Shown: positions 8,068-20,678 of the stretch, in pieces
How the letters are laid out: every line of letters begins with the position of its first letter
How positions within the stretch are numbered: position 1 is the first letter of the stretch
Source: Comamonadaceae bacterium
GTDB lineage: Bacteria; Pseudomonadota; Gammaproteobacteria; Burkholderiales; Burkholderiaceae_C
DNA length: 64,000 nt
Direction of reading: 5' to 3'
NCBI GenBank assembly: GCA_027484575.1
Contig: JAIXSQ010000015.1
Location: 186,001 to 250,000, forward strand
The notes under the pieces: model-generated
The model's database searches: none
Told to the model about the DNA's origin: nothing
Seen by the model: the letters and a program-made list of their open reading frames with translations, nothing else
Program-made: the position numbers and the translations under genes

Positions 8068-9144
8068 ATGGGTGCATCCCCGCTGCAGCGGGCCGAACGT
8101 TTCTGCGCCAGCCACGGCCTGGCGCTGCCGATCCTGCTGGCGCCCATGGCCGGCGCCTGCCCGCCCTCGTTGTCCGTGGCGGTCGCCAAGGCGGGTGGCC
8201 TGGGCGCCTGCGGCGCGCTGCTGATGAGCCCGGCAGAGATCGCCGCCTGGGTGGAGCAGTTCCGGCAGGGCAGCCCGGGCCCGTTCCAGCTCAACACCTG
8301 GATCCCCGACCCTGCACCCGTGCGCGACGCGGCCCACGAGGCGGCGGTGCGCGCCTTCCTGGCCGGCTTCGGGCCCGAGGTGCCGGCCACGGCCGGCGAT
8401 GCGGTGCCGCCGGACTTCGGCGCGCAGTGCGAGGCCTTCCTGGCCGCGGCGCCGGCGGCGGTGTCGTCGGTGATGGGGTTGTACCCGGCCAGCTACGTCG
8501 AGCAGCTGAAGCGGCGCGGCATCCGCTGGTTCGCCAACGTGTCCACGCTGGCCGAGGCGGTGCAGGCCGAGCGGGCCGGCGCCGACGTGGTGGTGGTGCA
8601 GGGCATGGAGGCCGGCGGCCACCGCGGCTGCTTCGACGCCTCGGCCGCCGAACAGTCGCTGGTGGGACTGTTCGCGCTGCTGCCGGCGGTGGTCGACGCA
8701 GTGCAGGTGCCGGTGGTGGCGACCGGCGGCATCGCCGACGCGCGGGGCATCGCGGCGGCGCTGCTGCTGGGCGCCTCGGCGGTGCAGATCGGCACCGGGT
8801 TCCTGCGCACGCCCGAGGCGAAGACCGCGCCCGCCTGGGCCGACGGGCTGGCCCGCACCACGGTGGACGACACGCTGCTCACGCGCGCCTTCAGCGGCCG
8901 GGCCGGCCGCGCGATCGCCACCAGTTACGTGCGCGCGGCGGCGGGCCCGCAGTCGCCGGGCTGTGCGCCGTACCCGGTGCAGCGCGGCCTGAGCGCCGCC
9001 ATGCGGGCCGAGGCCGGCAAGGCCGGCGACCTGCAGCGCATGCAGGCCTGGGCCGGGCAGTCCGCGGCGCTGGCGCGTGCCGAGCCGGCCGAGGCGCTCA
9101 CCCGGGCCCTGTGGACGCAGGCGCGCAGCCTGCTGGGCGCCTAG
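8068..9144 (+). CDS. Nitronate monooxygenase family flavoprotein (2-nitropropane dioxygenase)
   Basis: The 358-residue TIM-barrel protein has the family landmarks: an N-terminal LPILLAPMAGACPPSLSVAVAKAGGLG, QGMEAGGHRG near residue 180 carrying the catalytic-region His, VPVVATGGIADARGIAAALLLGASAVQIGT near 215-245 for FMN phosphate binding, and a C-terminal AGDLQRMQAWAGQSAAL helix. FMN-dependent oxidation of alkyl nitronates is expected. The ATG at 8068 is preferred over one at 8050 because GAGGAG lies 7 bases before it. A -10-like TACGAT is at 8014-8019. It converges on the cupin gene and the two stop codons overlap. Confidence 0.88.
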   Translation: MGASPLQRAERFCASHGLALPILLAPMAGACPPSLSVAVAKAGGLGACGALLMSPAEIAAWVEQFRQGSPGPFQLNTWIPDPAPVRDAAHEAAVRAFLAGFGPEVPATAGDAVPPDFGAQCEAFLAAAPAAVSSVMGLYPASYVEQLKRRGIRWFANVSTLAEAVQAERAGADVVVVQGMEAGGHRGCFDASAAEQSLVGLFALLPAVVDAVQVPVVATGGIADARGIAAALLLGASAVQIGTGFLRTPEAKTAPAWADGLARTTVDDTLLTRAFSGRAGRAIATSYVRAAAGPQSPGCAPYPVQRGLSAAMRAEAGKAGDLQRMQAWAGQSAALARAEPAEALTRALWTQARSLLGA

Positions 9145-9146
9145 GC
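9139..9146. other. Palindrome GCCTAGGC joining two convergent stop codons
   Basis: The TAG stops of the plus-strand (9142-9144) and minus-strand (9143-9141) genes share the CTAG core of an 8-bp palindrome. The same arrangement recurs at 60925-60932. Confidence 0.6.
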
Positions 9147-9407
9147 CTTGCGCGCCACCCAGTAGGTGGCGCCTTCGGGACCGTAGCGTTCGGCATGCGG
9201 CTGGTGGGCCGGCAGGTCGAAGCCGTCGCCCGGGCCCAGCTGCCGGCCGTCGAGCCACATCGTGCCCTGCACGACCAGCGCATGGGCCGTGAACGGATGG
9301 GTGTGGGTGTCGAGCACCGTGCCCGGCGGCCAGCGGCGCTCGAGCACCTCGTCGTAACCGCGGTCCAGGCACGCGCGCCGGAAGTCGTCGAAGGTGGGCA
9401 GGGACAT
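9141..9407 (-). CDS. Small cupin-domain protein
   Basis: The 88-residue protein is a single cupin barrel. The metal-binding motif 1 is seen as PGTVLDTHTHPFTAHALVVQG (two His), and a shortened motif 2 as PAHQPHAERYG. Cupins of this size commonly bind a metal and act as simple dioxygenases, isomerases or sensors. The start at 9407 gives a compact domain; an upstream in-frame start would add an Arg/Pro-rich stretch not typical of the family. The substrate is unknown. Confidence 0.75.
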   Translation of the reverse strand: MSLPTFDDFRRACLDRGYDEVLERRWPPGTVLDTHTHPFTAHALVVQGTMWLDGRQLGPGDGFDLPAHQPHAERYGPEGATYWVARKA

Positions 9408-9522
9408 GGCGCCAATTCTTCCATGCGGGGGATGGCTCCGTCCGGGCATGCGTCGGAGCGCCCTCCTACGCGCCGTGCCCGGGGGGCTCGCCAGCATCGG
9501 TGCGATCCGAAGCGAGGATCCC

Positions 9523-9711
9523 ATGCACCCCGACAGCCGCTACGAGACCGTGCCTGCGCTGGACAACGCGGGCATGGGCCCCTGGACCCACGACCCGGTG
9601 GAGCCGCCCGACGGCCCCGGGCTGCTGGCCAGCCGCGCCTTCTGGGTCGGCGGCCTGCTGTCGGTGCTGCTCTGGGGCACGGCCACCGCGCTGGCGCTCA
9701 GCTGGTGGTGA
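9523..9711 (+). CDS. Small membrane protein with C-terminal anchor
   Basis: The product is 62 residues, with an acidic Pro/Gly-rich N terminus (PWTHDPVEPPDGPG) and one hydrophobic helix at the C terminus (FWVGGLLSVLLWGTATALALSWW). The layout resembles the tiny protein at 6992-7180. It lies between the cupin gene and the end of xdhB. The family is not recognised; the helix and an AGCGAGG-type ribosome-binding site support it weakly. Confidence 0.45.
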   Translation: MHPDSRYETVPALDNAGMGPWTHDPVEPPDGPGLLASRAFWVGGLLSVLLWGTATALALSWW

Positions 9712-9735
9712 CCTTGCCCCGGTGCGCGCGGCGGC

Positions 9736-12126
<2,391 letters not shown>

Positions 12127-12181
12127 TCGACCATCCTCCGCGCTGCGCGCTGCGGAATTCGCCTTGGGGCGGCCCGGCGGC

Positions 12182-13672
<1,491 letters not shown>

Positions 13673-13762
13673 GGGATACGAGGCGGAATCGGTCGACGAG
13701 GGTAGGCGTGCCCTGCGGCGGGAGCATACGCCCGGGCCGATGGCCGCCATGGAGCCGGCGGT

Positions 13763-14701
13763 ATGAGGGAGCAGTCGCTGTTCGACAGGATCGACCTGCA
13801 CCTGATCCGGGTCCTGCACACCGTGCTCACCGAACGCTCCGTCTCGCGCGCCGCGCTGCGGCTGGGCATGCACCAGCCGCAGGTGTCGGCGGCGCTCAAG
13901 CGCCTGCGCGCCCTGGCCGGCGACCCCCTGCTGGTGCGTTCGGGCGCCGGGATGGTGCCCACGGATGCCGGTTTGCGCATGGTCGAGCCCGCTGCAAGCA
14001 TCCTGCGTGCCGCCGAGGCGCTGTTCACCGAGACCCGCGGCTTCGACCCGGCCACCGCCAGCACCACCTTCCGCATCGCCGCCAGCGACTACCTGGACCC
14101 GCAGTTCCTGCCCCTGCTGGTGGCCGACCTCAAGCGCCAGGCGCCGGCCACGCGCATCGAGATCCATCCCCTGTCGCCCGACGGCCACTGGCACGAGCGG
14201 CTGGCCCGCGGCGAGATCGACGTGGTGATCGGCAACTGGCGCGGCCTGCCCGGCGACCTGCACCGCGCCGAACTGTTCACCGACGAGGTGGTCTGCCTGG
14301 TGGCCGCCGACCATCCGGCGGTGCGCCGCGGCTGGACCCAGGAGGACTGGCTGGCCGCCGAGCACGTGGCGCCCACGCCCACCCACCCGGGGGCCCGCGG
14401 CGTGATCGACGAGCACCTGGATGGCTTAGGGCTGTCGCGGCGCATCACCGCCCGATGCGCCCATTTCGGCCTGATCCCGGCCATGGTGGCCCAGAGCTTG
14501 CTCATCCTGACCACCGGCCGCCAGTTCTGCGAGCGTTACGTGGGCCGGCTTGCCGTCACAATCCTGCCCGCACCGATGGCCTTCCCACCCCTGACGTACG
14601 ACCAGCTCTGGCACGAGCGCAGCCATGCCTCGGCCGCCGCCCGCTGGCTGCGCGCCCGCATCCGGGCGGTGGCAGGGCAACTGCGAGCCGACCCACGATG
14701 A
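13763..14701 (+). CDS. LysR-family regulator of the xdh / purine transporter locus
   Basis: This 312-residue LysR protein has an N-terminal winged helix (LIRVLHTVLTERSVSRAALRLGMHQPQVSAALKRLRAL) followed by an effector domain from about residue 95. A GGAG at 13751-13754 supports the start. It is divergent from xdhA and its end overlaps the ABC ATPase start by 4 bp (ATGA). It is thus the first gene of the transporter operon and probably controls both directions in response to a purine or a breakdown product. The ligand is inferred, not seen. Confidence 0.9.
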   Translation: MREQSLFDRIDLHLIRVLHTVLTERSVSRAALRLGMHQPQVSAALKRLRALAGDPLLVRSGAGMVPTDAGLRMVEPAASILRAAEALFTETRGFDPATASTTFRIAASDYLDPQFLPLLVADLKRQAPATRIEIHPLSPDGHWHERLARGEIDVVIGNWRGLPGDLHRAELFTDEVVCLVAADHPAVRRGWTQEDWLAAEHVAPTPTHPGARGVIDEHLDGLGLSRRITARCAHFGLIPAMVAQSLLILTTGRQFCERYVGRLAVTILPAPMAFPPLTYDQLWHERSHASAAARWLRARIRAVAGQLRADPR

Positions 14702-16242
14702 CCGCACCCCCCCGCCTGCAGCTGCAGGGCATCACCAAGCGCTATCCCTCCGTGGTGGCCAACGACGGCGTCTCCCTCACGGTGCTGCCCGGGCAGGTCC
14801 ACGCGGTGCTGGGCGAGAACGGCGCCGGCAAGTCCACCCTGATGAAGATCATCTACGGCTCGGTGCGCCCCGACGCCGGGCAGGTGCTGTGGAACGGCCG
14901 CCCGGTCCAGGTGCAGGGGCCGCAGGCGGCGCGCGCGCTGGGCATCGCGATGGTGTTCCAGCACTTCAGCCTGTTCGACACCCTGACCGTGGCCGAGAAC
15001 GTCTGGCTGGGGCTGGACAAGTCGCTGGCGCTGGACGAGGTGGCCCGCCGCATCGCCGCCAAGGCGGCCGAGTACGGGCTGGACATCGACCCGCAGCGGC
15101 CGGTGCACACCCTGTCGGTGGGCGAGATGCAGCGGGTGGAGATCATCCGCGCGCTGCTGACCGAGCCGCAGCTGCTGATCCTGGACGAGCCCACCTCGGT
15201 GCTGACGCCGCAGGCGGTCGAGAAGCTGTTCGTGGTGCTGCGCCGGCTGGCCGCGCAGGGCTGCGCCATCCTGTACATCAGCCACAAGCTGCACGAGATC
15301 CGGGCGCTGTGCGATGCCTGCACCGTGCTGCGCGGCGGCAAGGTCACCGGCACCTGCGACCCGCGGCAGGAGAGCAATGCCTCGCTGTCGCGGCTGATGA
15401 TCGGCGCCGAGCCGCCGCAGCTGGAACACCACGACCGCACGCCCGGCGAGCCGGTGCTGCAGGTGCAGGACCTGACGCTGGCGCGCGAGTCGCCCTTCGG
15501 CGTGGACCTGCAGGACATCGGCTTCGAGGTGCGCGCCGGCGAGGTGGTGGGCATCGCCGGCGTCTCGGGCAACGGCCAGCGCGAGCTGCTGTACGCGCTG
15601 TCGGGCGAGGACACCCGGCCGGCGCCCGGCACCGTGCGGGTGGGCGGCACCGCCTGCGGCCGCCTGGGCCCGGCGCACCGCCGCCACCTGGGCCTGCACT
15701 TCGTGCCCGAGGAGCGGCTGGGCCGCGGCGCCGTGCCCTCGCTGGGGCTGGCGCACAACCTGCTGCTGACCCGCACCGAGGCCGTGCACCGCACAGGCTG
15801 GGTGCGCATGGGGGCGCTGCAGGCGCAGGCGGCCGACATCATCCGCCGCTTCAACGTCAAGGCCGGCGGGCCGCAGGCCGCGGCGCGGTCGCTGTCCGGC
15901 GGCAACCTGCAGAAATTCATCGTCGGCCGCGAGATCGACGCCCGGCCCCGGCTGCTGGTGATCTCCCAGCCCACCTGGGGCGTCGACGTGGGCGCGGCCG
16001 CCCAGATCCGCGGCGCGATCCTGCAGCTGCGCGACGCCGGCTGCGCGGTGCTGGTGGTGAGCGAGGAACTCGAGGAGCTGTTCGAGGTGAGTGACCGCCT
16101 GCACGTGATCGCCAAGGGGCGCCTGTCCCCGTCCATGCCGCGGCGCGATGCCACGGTCGAGACCATCGGCGAGTGGATGAGCGGCCTGTGGCCGCAGGCC
16201 GCGGGCACGCCCGCGACGGAGGCCGCGCATGCTCAAGCTTGA
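14698..16242 (+). CDS. Nucleoside/purine ABC transporter ATPase, two ABC domains
   Basis: The 514-residue protein has two fused ABC domains. The first has Walker A GENGAGKST (39-47), signature LSVGEMQRVEI and Walker B LLILDEPTSVL. The second has a degenerate Walker A (GVSGNGQRE), signature LSGGNLQKFIVGREI and LVISQPTWGVDVGAA. This double-domain form with FQHFSLFDTLTVAENV is typical of the BmpA-type (NupNOPQ/YufNOPQ-like) purine nucleoside importers. It overlaps the LysR gene by 4 bp and the first permease gene by 14 bp. Confidence 0.93.
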   Translation: MTAPPRLQLQGITKRYPSVVANDGVSLTVLPGQVHAVLGENGAGKSTLMKIIYGSVRPDAGQVLWNGRPVQVQGPQAARALGIAMVFQHFSLFDTLTVAENVWLGLDKSLALDEVARRIAAKAAEYGLDIDPQRPVHTLSVGEMQRVEIIRALLTEPQLLILDEPTSVLTPQAVEKLFVVLRRLAAQGCAILYISHKLHEIRALCDACTVLRGGKVTGTCDPRQESNASLSRLMIGAEPPQLEHHDRTPGEPVLQVQDLTLARESPFGVDLQDIGFEVRAGEVVGIAGVSGNGQRELLYALSGEDTRPAPGTVRVGGTACGRLGPAHRRHLGLHFVPEERLGRGAVPSLGLAHNLLLTRTEAVHRTGWVRMGALQAQAADIIRRFNVKAGGPQAAARSLSGGNLQKFIVGREIDARPRLLVISQPTWGVDVGAAAQIRGAILQLRDAGCAVLVVSEELEELFEVSDRLHVIAKGRLSPSMPRRDATVETIGEWMSGLWPQAAGTPATEAAHAQA

Positions 16243-17305
16243 GGCGCGCCCCGAGGCGTCGCGCTGGTGGAGCCTGGGCTCGCCGCTGCTGGCGCTGGCG
16301 CTGACGGTGGTGATCGGCACGCTGCTGTTCGTGGCCCTGGGCAAGGACCCGGTGCGCGGGCTGCAGGTGTTCTTCTGGGACCCGGTCAAGACGAAGTACG
16401 CCATCGGCGAGCTGATGGTCAAGGCCACGCCGCTGCTGCTGATCGCGCTGGGGCTGGCGGTGTGCTTCCGCTCCAACGTCTGGAACATCGGCGCCGAGGG
16501 CCAGTTCGTGGTGGGCGCCATCCTGGCCGGCGGCGTGGCGCTGCTGGCCGGCAAGGACACCACGCGGTGGATCGTGCTGGCCGTGCTGCTGGCCGGGGTG
16601 GCCGGCGGCATGCTGTGGGCCAGCGTCACCGCGCTGCTGCGCGACCGCTTCAATGCCAACGAGATCCTGGTCAGCCTGATGCTGGTCTACGTGGCCGAGC
16701 AGCTGCTGTTCTGGCTGGTGTTCGGCCCCTGGAAGGACCCGGGCGGCTACAACTTCCCGCAGACCAAGACCTTCGAGGCCGTCACCCGCATCCCGCGGCT
16801 GATGGACGGCTCGCGGGTGAGCATCGGCCTGCTGGTCGCGCTGGTGGGCGCGGCGCTGATGTGGGTGTTCCTGTTCCGCACCCGCGCCGGCTTCGCGCAG
16901 CAGGTGGGCGGGCTGGCGCCGGCGGCGGCGCGCTACGCGGGCTTCTCCTCGCGCCGGGCGCTGTGGACCGCGCTGCTGGTCTCGGGCGGCCTGGCCGGCC
17001 TGGCCGGCGCGCTCGAGGTGGCCGGCCCGATCGGCCAGCTGACGCCCTACGTGCCGGCCGGCTACGGCTTCGCGGCCATCATCGTGGCCTTCGTCGGCCG
17101 GCTGCACCCGGTGGGCCTGGTGTTCTCGGCGATCCTCATGAGCATGTTCTACATCGGCGGCGAGTTGGCGCAGTCGCGCCTGGGCCTGCCCAAGTCCATC
17201 ACCGGCGTGTTCCAGGGCCTGCTGCTGTTCACGCTGCTGGCCTGCGACACGCTGATCGCCTACCGCGTGCGGTGGCAGGCGCGCACGCCGAAGGCGGTGG
17301 CGTGA
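16229..17305 (+). CDS. ABC permease, BMP-type nucleoside transporter, subunit 1
   Basis: The 358-residue integral membrane protein has about ten helices and the family block LLLIALGLAVCFRSNVWNIGAEGQFVVGAI near residues 68-100. It resembles YufP/NupP (COG4603). It overlaps the ATPase gene by 14 bp and the second permease by one base (TGATG), so subunits are made by coupled translation. It should form a heterodimer with the next protein in the inner membrane. Confidence 0.93.
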   Translation: MLKLEARPEASRWWSLGSPLLALALTVVIGTLLFVALGKDPVRGLQVFFWDPVKTKYAIGELMVKATPLLLIALGLAVCFRSNVWNIGAEGQFVVGAILAGGVALLAGKDTTRWIVLAVLLAGVAGGMLWASVTALLRDRFNANEILVSLMLVYVAEQLLFWLVFGPWKDPGGYNFPQTKTFEAVTRIPRLMDGSRVSIGLLVALVGAALMWVFLFRTRAGFAQQVGGLAPAAARYAGFSSRRALWTALLVSGGLAGLAGALEVAGPIGQLTPYVPAGYGFAAIIVAFVGRLHPVGLVFSAILMSMFYIGGELAQSRLGLPKSITGVFQGLLLFTLLACDTLIAYRVRWQARTPKAVA

Positions 17306-18225
17306 TGGAAAGCTACGCACTGCTCCTTGCCGCGACGCTGAACGCCGGCACCGTGCTGGCCATCGCGGCGCTGGGCCTGCTGGTCAACGAGAAGGCCGGC
17401 GTGGTCAACCTGGGCGCCGAGGGGATCATGCTGTGCGCCGCGCTGGCCGGCTTCGCGGCGGTGGTGGCCACCGGCAGCGACCTGGCGGGCTTTGCCGCCG
17501 GCATCGGCGCCGGCGCGCTGCTGGCGGCCGTCTTCGGCGTGCTGGTGATCTGGCTGAATACCAACCAGTACGCCACCGGGCTGGCGCTGTCGCTGTTCGG
17601 CGCTGGCTTCTCGGCCTTCGCCGGCGTGGGCTACGTGCAGGAGAAGCTGCCCGAGCGGCCGGTGTTCTCCATCCCCGTGCTGGGCGACATCCCCTTCATC
17701 GGGCCGGCGCTGTTCCGCCAGCACCCGATGGTCTACCTGGCCATCGCGCTCACGGTGGCCCTGGTCTGGTTCCTGTGGCGCTCGCGGCCGGGCCTGGTGC
17801 TGCGCTCGGTGGGCGAGTCGCCCGAGTCGGCGCATGCCCTGGGCTACCACGTGCGCGGCATCCGGCTGGCCGCGGTGGTCGCCGGTGGCGCGCTGTGCGG
17901 CCTGGCCGGCGCCTACCTGGCGGTGGTCTACACGCCGCTGTGGGTCGAGGGCATGGTGGCCGGCCGCGGCTGGATCGCGCTGGCCCTGACCACCTTCGCC
18001 ACCTGGCGGCCGGTGCGCGTGCTGCTGGGCGCCTACCTGTTCGGCGGCGTGACCATGCTGCAGTTCCACCTGCAGGGCGCCGGCGTCGAGGTGCCCAGCC
18101 AGTTCCTGACCATGCTGCCCTACGTGGCGACCATCGCCGTGCTGGCGCTGATCTCGCGCAACCCGGCCTGGATCCGGGTGAACATGCCCGCCTCGCTGGG
18201 GAAGCCCTTCCACCCCGGCTCATAA
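17305..18225 (+). CDS. ABC permease, BMP-type nucleoside transporter, subunit 2
   Basis: The 306-residue membrane protein has the paired-family signature LLVNEKAGVVNLGAEGIMLCAALAGFAAV near residues 26-55 and a later RSVGESPESAHALGYHV loop, as in YufQ/NupQ (COG1079). Its start overlaps the stop of the first permease. The substrate-binding lipoprotein gene begins 50 bp downstream; CATAAT at 18221-18226 overlaps the stop and could be a -10 of an extra promoter for that gene. Confidence 0.93.
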   Translation: MESYALLLAATLNAGTVLAIAALGLLVNEKAGVVNLGAEGIMLCAALAGFAAVVATGSDLAGFAAGIGAGALLAAVFGVLVIWLNTNQYATGLALSLFGAGFSAFAGVGYVQEKLPERPVFSIPVLGDIPFIGPALFRQHPMVYLAIALTVALVWFLWRSRPGLVLRSVGESPESAHALGYHVRGIRLAAVVAGGALCGLAGAYLAVVYTPLWVEGMVAGRGWIALALTTFATWRPVRVLLGAYLFGGVTMLQFHLQGAGVEVPSQFLTMLPYVATIAVLALISRNPAWIRVNMPASLGKPFHPGS

Positions 18226-18275
18226 TCCCGCGTTTCCCGTTTCCCGCTCCCCCCTCCCACTCAGAGGACTTGTCC

Positions 18276-19442
18276 ATGATCGACCAGAAGAAACGTTCCC
18301 TGCTCCAGGTCACCGCGCTGTCGGCCCTGGCAGCCGCCGCCCTCGTGGGCTGCGGCAAGAAGGAGGAGGCGCCGGCCCCGCAGGCCGCCGCCCCCGCCGC
18401 GTCCGCGCCCGCGCCGGCCGCCAAGCCCGAGCCGCTGAAGATCGCCTTCGCCTACGTCGGCCCGGTGGGCGACGGCGGCTGGACCTTCGCGCACGACAAC
18501 GGCCGCAAGGCCGTCGAGAAGGAATTCGGCGACAAGGTCGTCACCTCCTTCGTCGAGAACGTGCCCGAGAGCGCCGATGCCGAGCGCGTCATCCGCGAGA
18601 TGGCCTCCAGCGGCAACAAGCTGGTGTTCGGCACCACCTTCGGCTACATGGAGCCGATGCTCAAGGTCGCCGGCGACTTCAAGGACGTGAAGTTCGAGCA
18701 CGCCACCGGCTACAAGCAGGGCGAGAACCTGCGCACCTACGACAGCCGCACCTACGAAGGCGCGTACATGGCCGGCGTGATCGCCGGCAAGATGACCAAG
18801 ACCAACACGCTGGGCGTGGTCGGCTCGGTGCCGATCCCCGAGGTCATCCGCAACATCAACAGCTTCACGCTGGGTGCGCAGTCGGTGAACCCCAAGATCA
18901 AGACCAAGGTGGTCTGGGTCGGCAAGTGGTTCGATCCGCCGAAGGAGACCGAGGCCGCCACGTCGCTGATCAACGGCGGCGCCGACGTGCTGATGCAGAA
19001 CACCGACTCGTCGGCCGTGCTGCAGACCGCCGAGAAGATGGGCAAGCGCGCCTTTGGCTGGGACAGCGACATGACCGCCTACGGTCCCAAGGCCCACCTG
19101 GGCTCGGCCGTCATCAACTGGGGTCCGTACTACGTCAAGGCCGTGCGCGACGTGCTCGAGAACAAGTGGGCCGGCAACCAGGGCGCTTGGTGGGGCGTCA
19201 AGGAAGGCGCGATCGACATGGTGTCGCTGGCCGCCGACGTGCCCGACGAGACCAAGAAGCGCATCGACGAGATCAAGGCCGGCCTGAAGGACGGCAGCTT
19301 CGTGATCTGGAAGGGCCCGATCGTCGGCCAGGACGGCAAGGACGTGCTGGCCAAGGACGCCGTGGCCGACGACAAGTTCCTGGGCGGCATCAACTTCTAC
19401 GTCAAGGGCGTGGAAGGCAAGGTGCCTGGGGGGAAGAAGTAA
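18276..19442 (+). CDS. BMP-family purine nucleoside-binding lipoprotein
   Basis: The 388-residue protein has a lipoprotein signal (lipobox LVGC, Cys26), an Ala/Pro-rich linker (residues 30-50) and the Bmp domain: IAFAYVGPVGDGGWTFAHDNGRKAVEKEFG, then GVVGSVPIPEVIRNINSFTLGAQSVNP, and the conserved MQNTDSSAVLQTAEKMGKRAFGWDSDM. AGAGGA lies before the start. It is the extracytoplasmic receptor of the transporter encoded just upstream. Xanthine dehydrogenase and the deaminase nearby suggest that it binds a purine base or nucleoside. A palindromic repeat and a T-tailed terminator follow. Confidence 0.94.
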   Translation: MIDQKKRSLLQVTALSALAAAALVGCGKKEEAPAPQAAAPAASAPAPAAKPEPLKIAFAYVGPVGDGGWTFAHDNGRKAVEKEFGDKVVTSFVENVPESADAERVIREMASSGNKLVFGTTFGYMEPMLKVAGDFKDVKFEHATGYKQGENLRTYDSRTYEGAYMAGVIAGKMTKTNTLGVVGSVPIPEVIRNINSFTLGAQSVNPKIKTKVVWVGKWFDPPKETEAATSLINGGADVLMQNTDSSAVLQTAEKMGKRAFGWDSDMTAYGPKAHLGSAVINWGPYYVKAVRDVLENKWAGNQGAWWGVKEGAIDMVSLAADVPDETKKRIDEIKAGLKDGSFVIWKGPIVGQDGKDVLAKDAVADDKFLGGINFYVKGVEGKVPGGKK

Positions 19443-19464
19443 GGCGAGGTAATCCCCGCCCCTG

Positions 19465-19552
19465 CGTCATCCCCGCGAAAGCGGGGATCCAGGCCTGCGC
19501 CTCCATCGGGGCACCGGCCGTTGCTGGACCCCCGCTTTCGCGGGGGTGACGA
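19465..19552. repeat. REP-like double-hairpin palindromic element
   Basis: Two arms of about 29 bp are inverted copies of each other, around a 29-bp centre. Each arm is itself a hairpin: ATCCCCGC-GAAA-GCGGGGAT at 19470-19489 and ACCCCCGC-TTTC-GCGGGGGT at 19529-19548, both with flanking GTCA/TCCAG sequences. This form matches the dispersed repetitive extragenic palindromes common in proteobacteria, which are usually moved by a RAYT transposase elsewhere in the genome. It is the only copy that I see in this window. Confidence 0.85.
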
Positions 19553-19562
19553 GGTGAACGAG

Positions 19563-19590
19563 AGGCCGCCACCAAGCGGCCTTTTCCTTT
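19563..19590 (+). terminator. Rho-independent terminator of the purine transporter operon
   Basis: A 7-bp stem AGGCCGC / GCGGCCT with a six-base loop is followed by a T-rich tail ending at 19590. It is the only classical intrinsic terminator that I see in the window, and it separates the transporter operon from the deaminase gene. Confidence 0.85.
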
Positions 19591-19605
19591 GGCACGCCCG
19601 CTGCA
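19589..19605 (+). promoter_or_regulatory. Sigma-54 (RpoN) type -24/-12 promoter of the deaminase gene
   Basis: The sequence TTGGCACG-CCCG-CTGCA matches the sigma-54 consensus (TTGGCACG-N4-TTGCW) with one mismatch. The invariant GG (19591-19592) and GC (19603-19604) are exactly 10 bp apart. The predicted start of transcription is close to the ATG at 19616. Nitrogen-controlled expression would fit a purine-scavenging deaminase. I did not find a clear NtrC site upstream. Confidence 0.6.
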
Positions 19606-19615
19606 TACTTCCCGC

Positions 19616-20662
19616 ATGACCGCCGCCGCCATTCCTCACATTCCCGCCGACCGCCTGCCCGCGCTGCTGCGCGCCATGCCCAAGGCCGAGCTGCACATCC
19701 ACATCGAGGGCTCGCTGGAGCCCGAGCTGATCTTCGAGCTGTCGCGCCGCAACGGCGTGGCCATCCCCTACGCCAGCGTCGAGGACCTGCGCCGGGCCTA
19801 CGCCTTCACCGACCTGCAGAGCTTCCTGGACATCTACTACGCCGGCGCCAGCGTGCTGGTCACGGCACAGGACTTCCACGACATGGCCTGGGCCTACTTC
19901 CTGCGCGCCCGGGCCGACAACGTGGTGCATGCCGAACTGTTCTTCGACCCGCAGACCCACACCGCGCGCGGCGTGGCCATGGGCACGGTGATCGACGGCC
20001 TGCACCGCGCCTGCGAGCGCGCACGCAGCGAGCTGGGCATCTCCAGCGCGCTGATCCTGTGCTTTCTGCGCCACCTGTCCGAGGCCGAGGCCTTCGACAC
20101 GCTGGAGGAGGCGCTGCCGTACCGCGACAAGTTCATCGGCGTGGGCCTGGACTCCAGCGAGGTCGGCCACCCGCCCGAGAAGTTCGCCCGCGTGTACGCC
20201 CGCTGCCGCACGCTGGGGCTGCACCTGGTGGCCCATGCCGGCGAGGAGGGACCGCCGACCTACATCCGCACCGCGCTGGACCTGCTGCAGGTCGAACGCA
20301 TCGACCACGGCGTGCAGGCGATCCACGATCCCGAGCTGATGCAGCGGCTGGCGCGCGAGCGCATCCCGCTGACCGTGTGCCCGCTGTCCAACCTGAAGCT
20401 GTGCGTCTACCCGTCCCTGGCCCAGCACCAGCTCAAGGCGCTGCTCGACGCCGGGCTGGCGGTGACGGTGAACTCGGACGACCCGGCCTATTTCGGCGGC
20501 TACATCGCCGACAACTTCGTCGAGGTCGCGGCGGCCACCGGCCTGTCGGCGCAGCAGTGCTGGCAGCTGGCGGCCAACAGTTTCGAGGCGAGCTTCGTGG
20601 ACGAGGCGACCAAGGCCGGCTGGCGGGACCAGCTGGACGCGTGCTTCGCGCGCTTCGGCTGA
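19616..20662 (+). CDS. Adenine deaminase (adenosine deaminase family, PA0148-like)
   Basis: The 348-residue zinc hydrolase has [14 protein letters not shown] (HxH), [10 protein letters not shown] (zinc His and catalytic Glu), ERIDHGVQ and [11 protein letters not shown]. The details [16 protein letters not shown] and [12 protein letters not shown] match the bacterial type-2 adenine deaminases more closely than classical adenosine deaminases, so adenine to hypoxanthine plus ammonia is the likely reaction. The product would feed xanthine dehydrogenase. The start has no Shine-Dalgarno and lies at the predicted sigma-54 start site. Confidence 0.9.
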   Translation: MTAAAIPHIPADRLPALLRAMPKAELHIHIEGSLEPELIFELSRRNGVAIPYASVEDLRRAYAFTDLQSFLDIYYAGASVLVTAQDFHDMAWAYFLRARADNVVHAELFFDPQTHTARGVAMGTVIDGLHRACERARSELGISSALILCFLRHLSEAEAFDTLEEALPYRDKFIGVGLDSSEVGHPPEKFARVYARCRTLGLHLVAHAGEEGPPTYIRTALDLLQVERIDHGVQAIHDPELMQRLARERIPLTVCPLSNLKLCVYPSLAQHQLKALLDAGLAVTVNSDDPAYFGGYIADNFVEVAAATGLSAQQCWQLAANSFEASFVDEATKAGWRDQLDACFARFG

Positions 20663-20678
20663 GGCGGCTCGCGGCGCG

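Noticed and set aside
8050..9144. Start of the nitronate monooxygenase at 8050
   Set aside because: The GAGGAG motif sits between the two ATGs and is correctly spaced only for 8068.
14598..14616. A TGGCACG sequence resembling a sigma-54 promoter inside the LysR gene
   Set aside because: The -12 part reads CAGC rather than TTGC, and it lies within the 3' part of a coding region.
19616..20662. Classical adenosine deaminase
   Set aside because: Family-specific segments fit the adenine deaminase type better, although adenosine cannot be excluded as a substrate.
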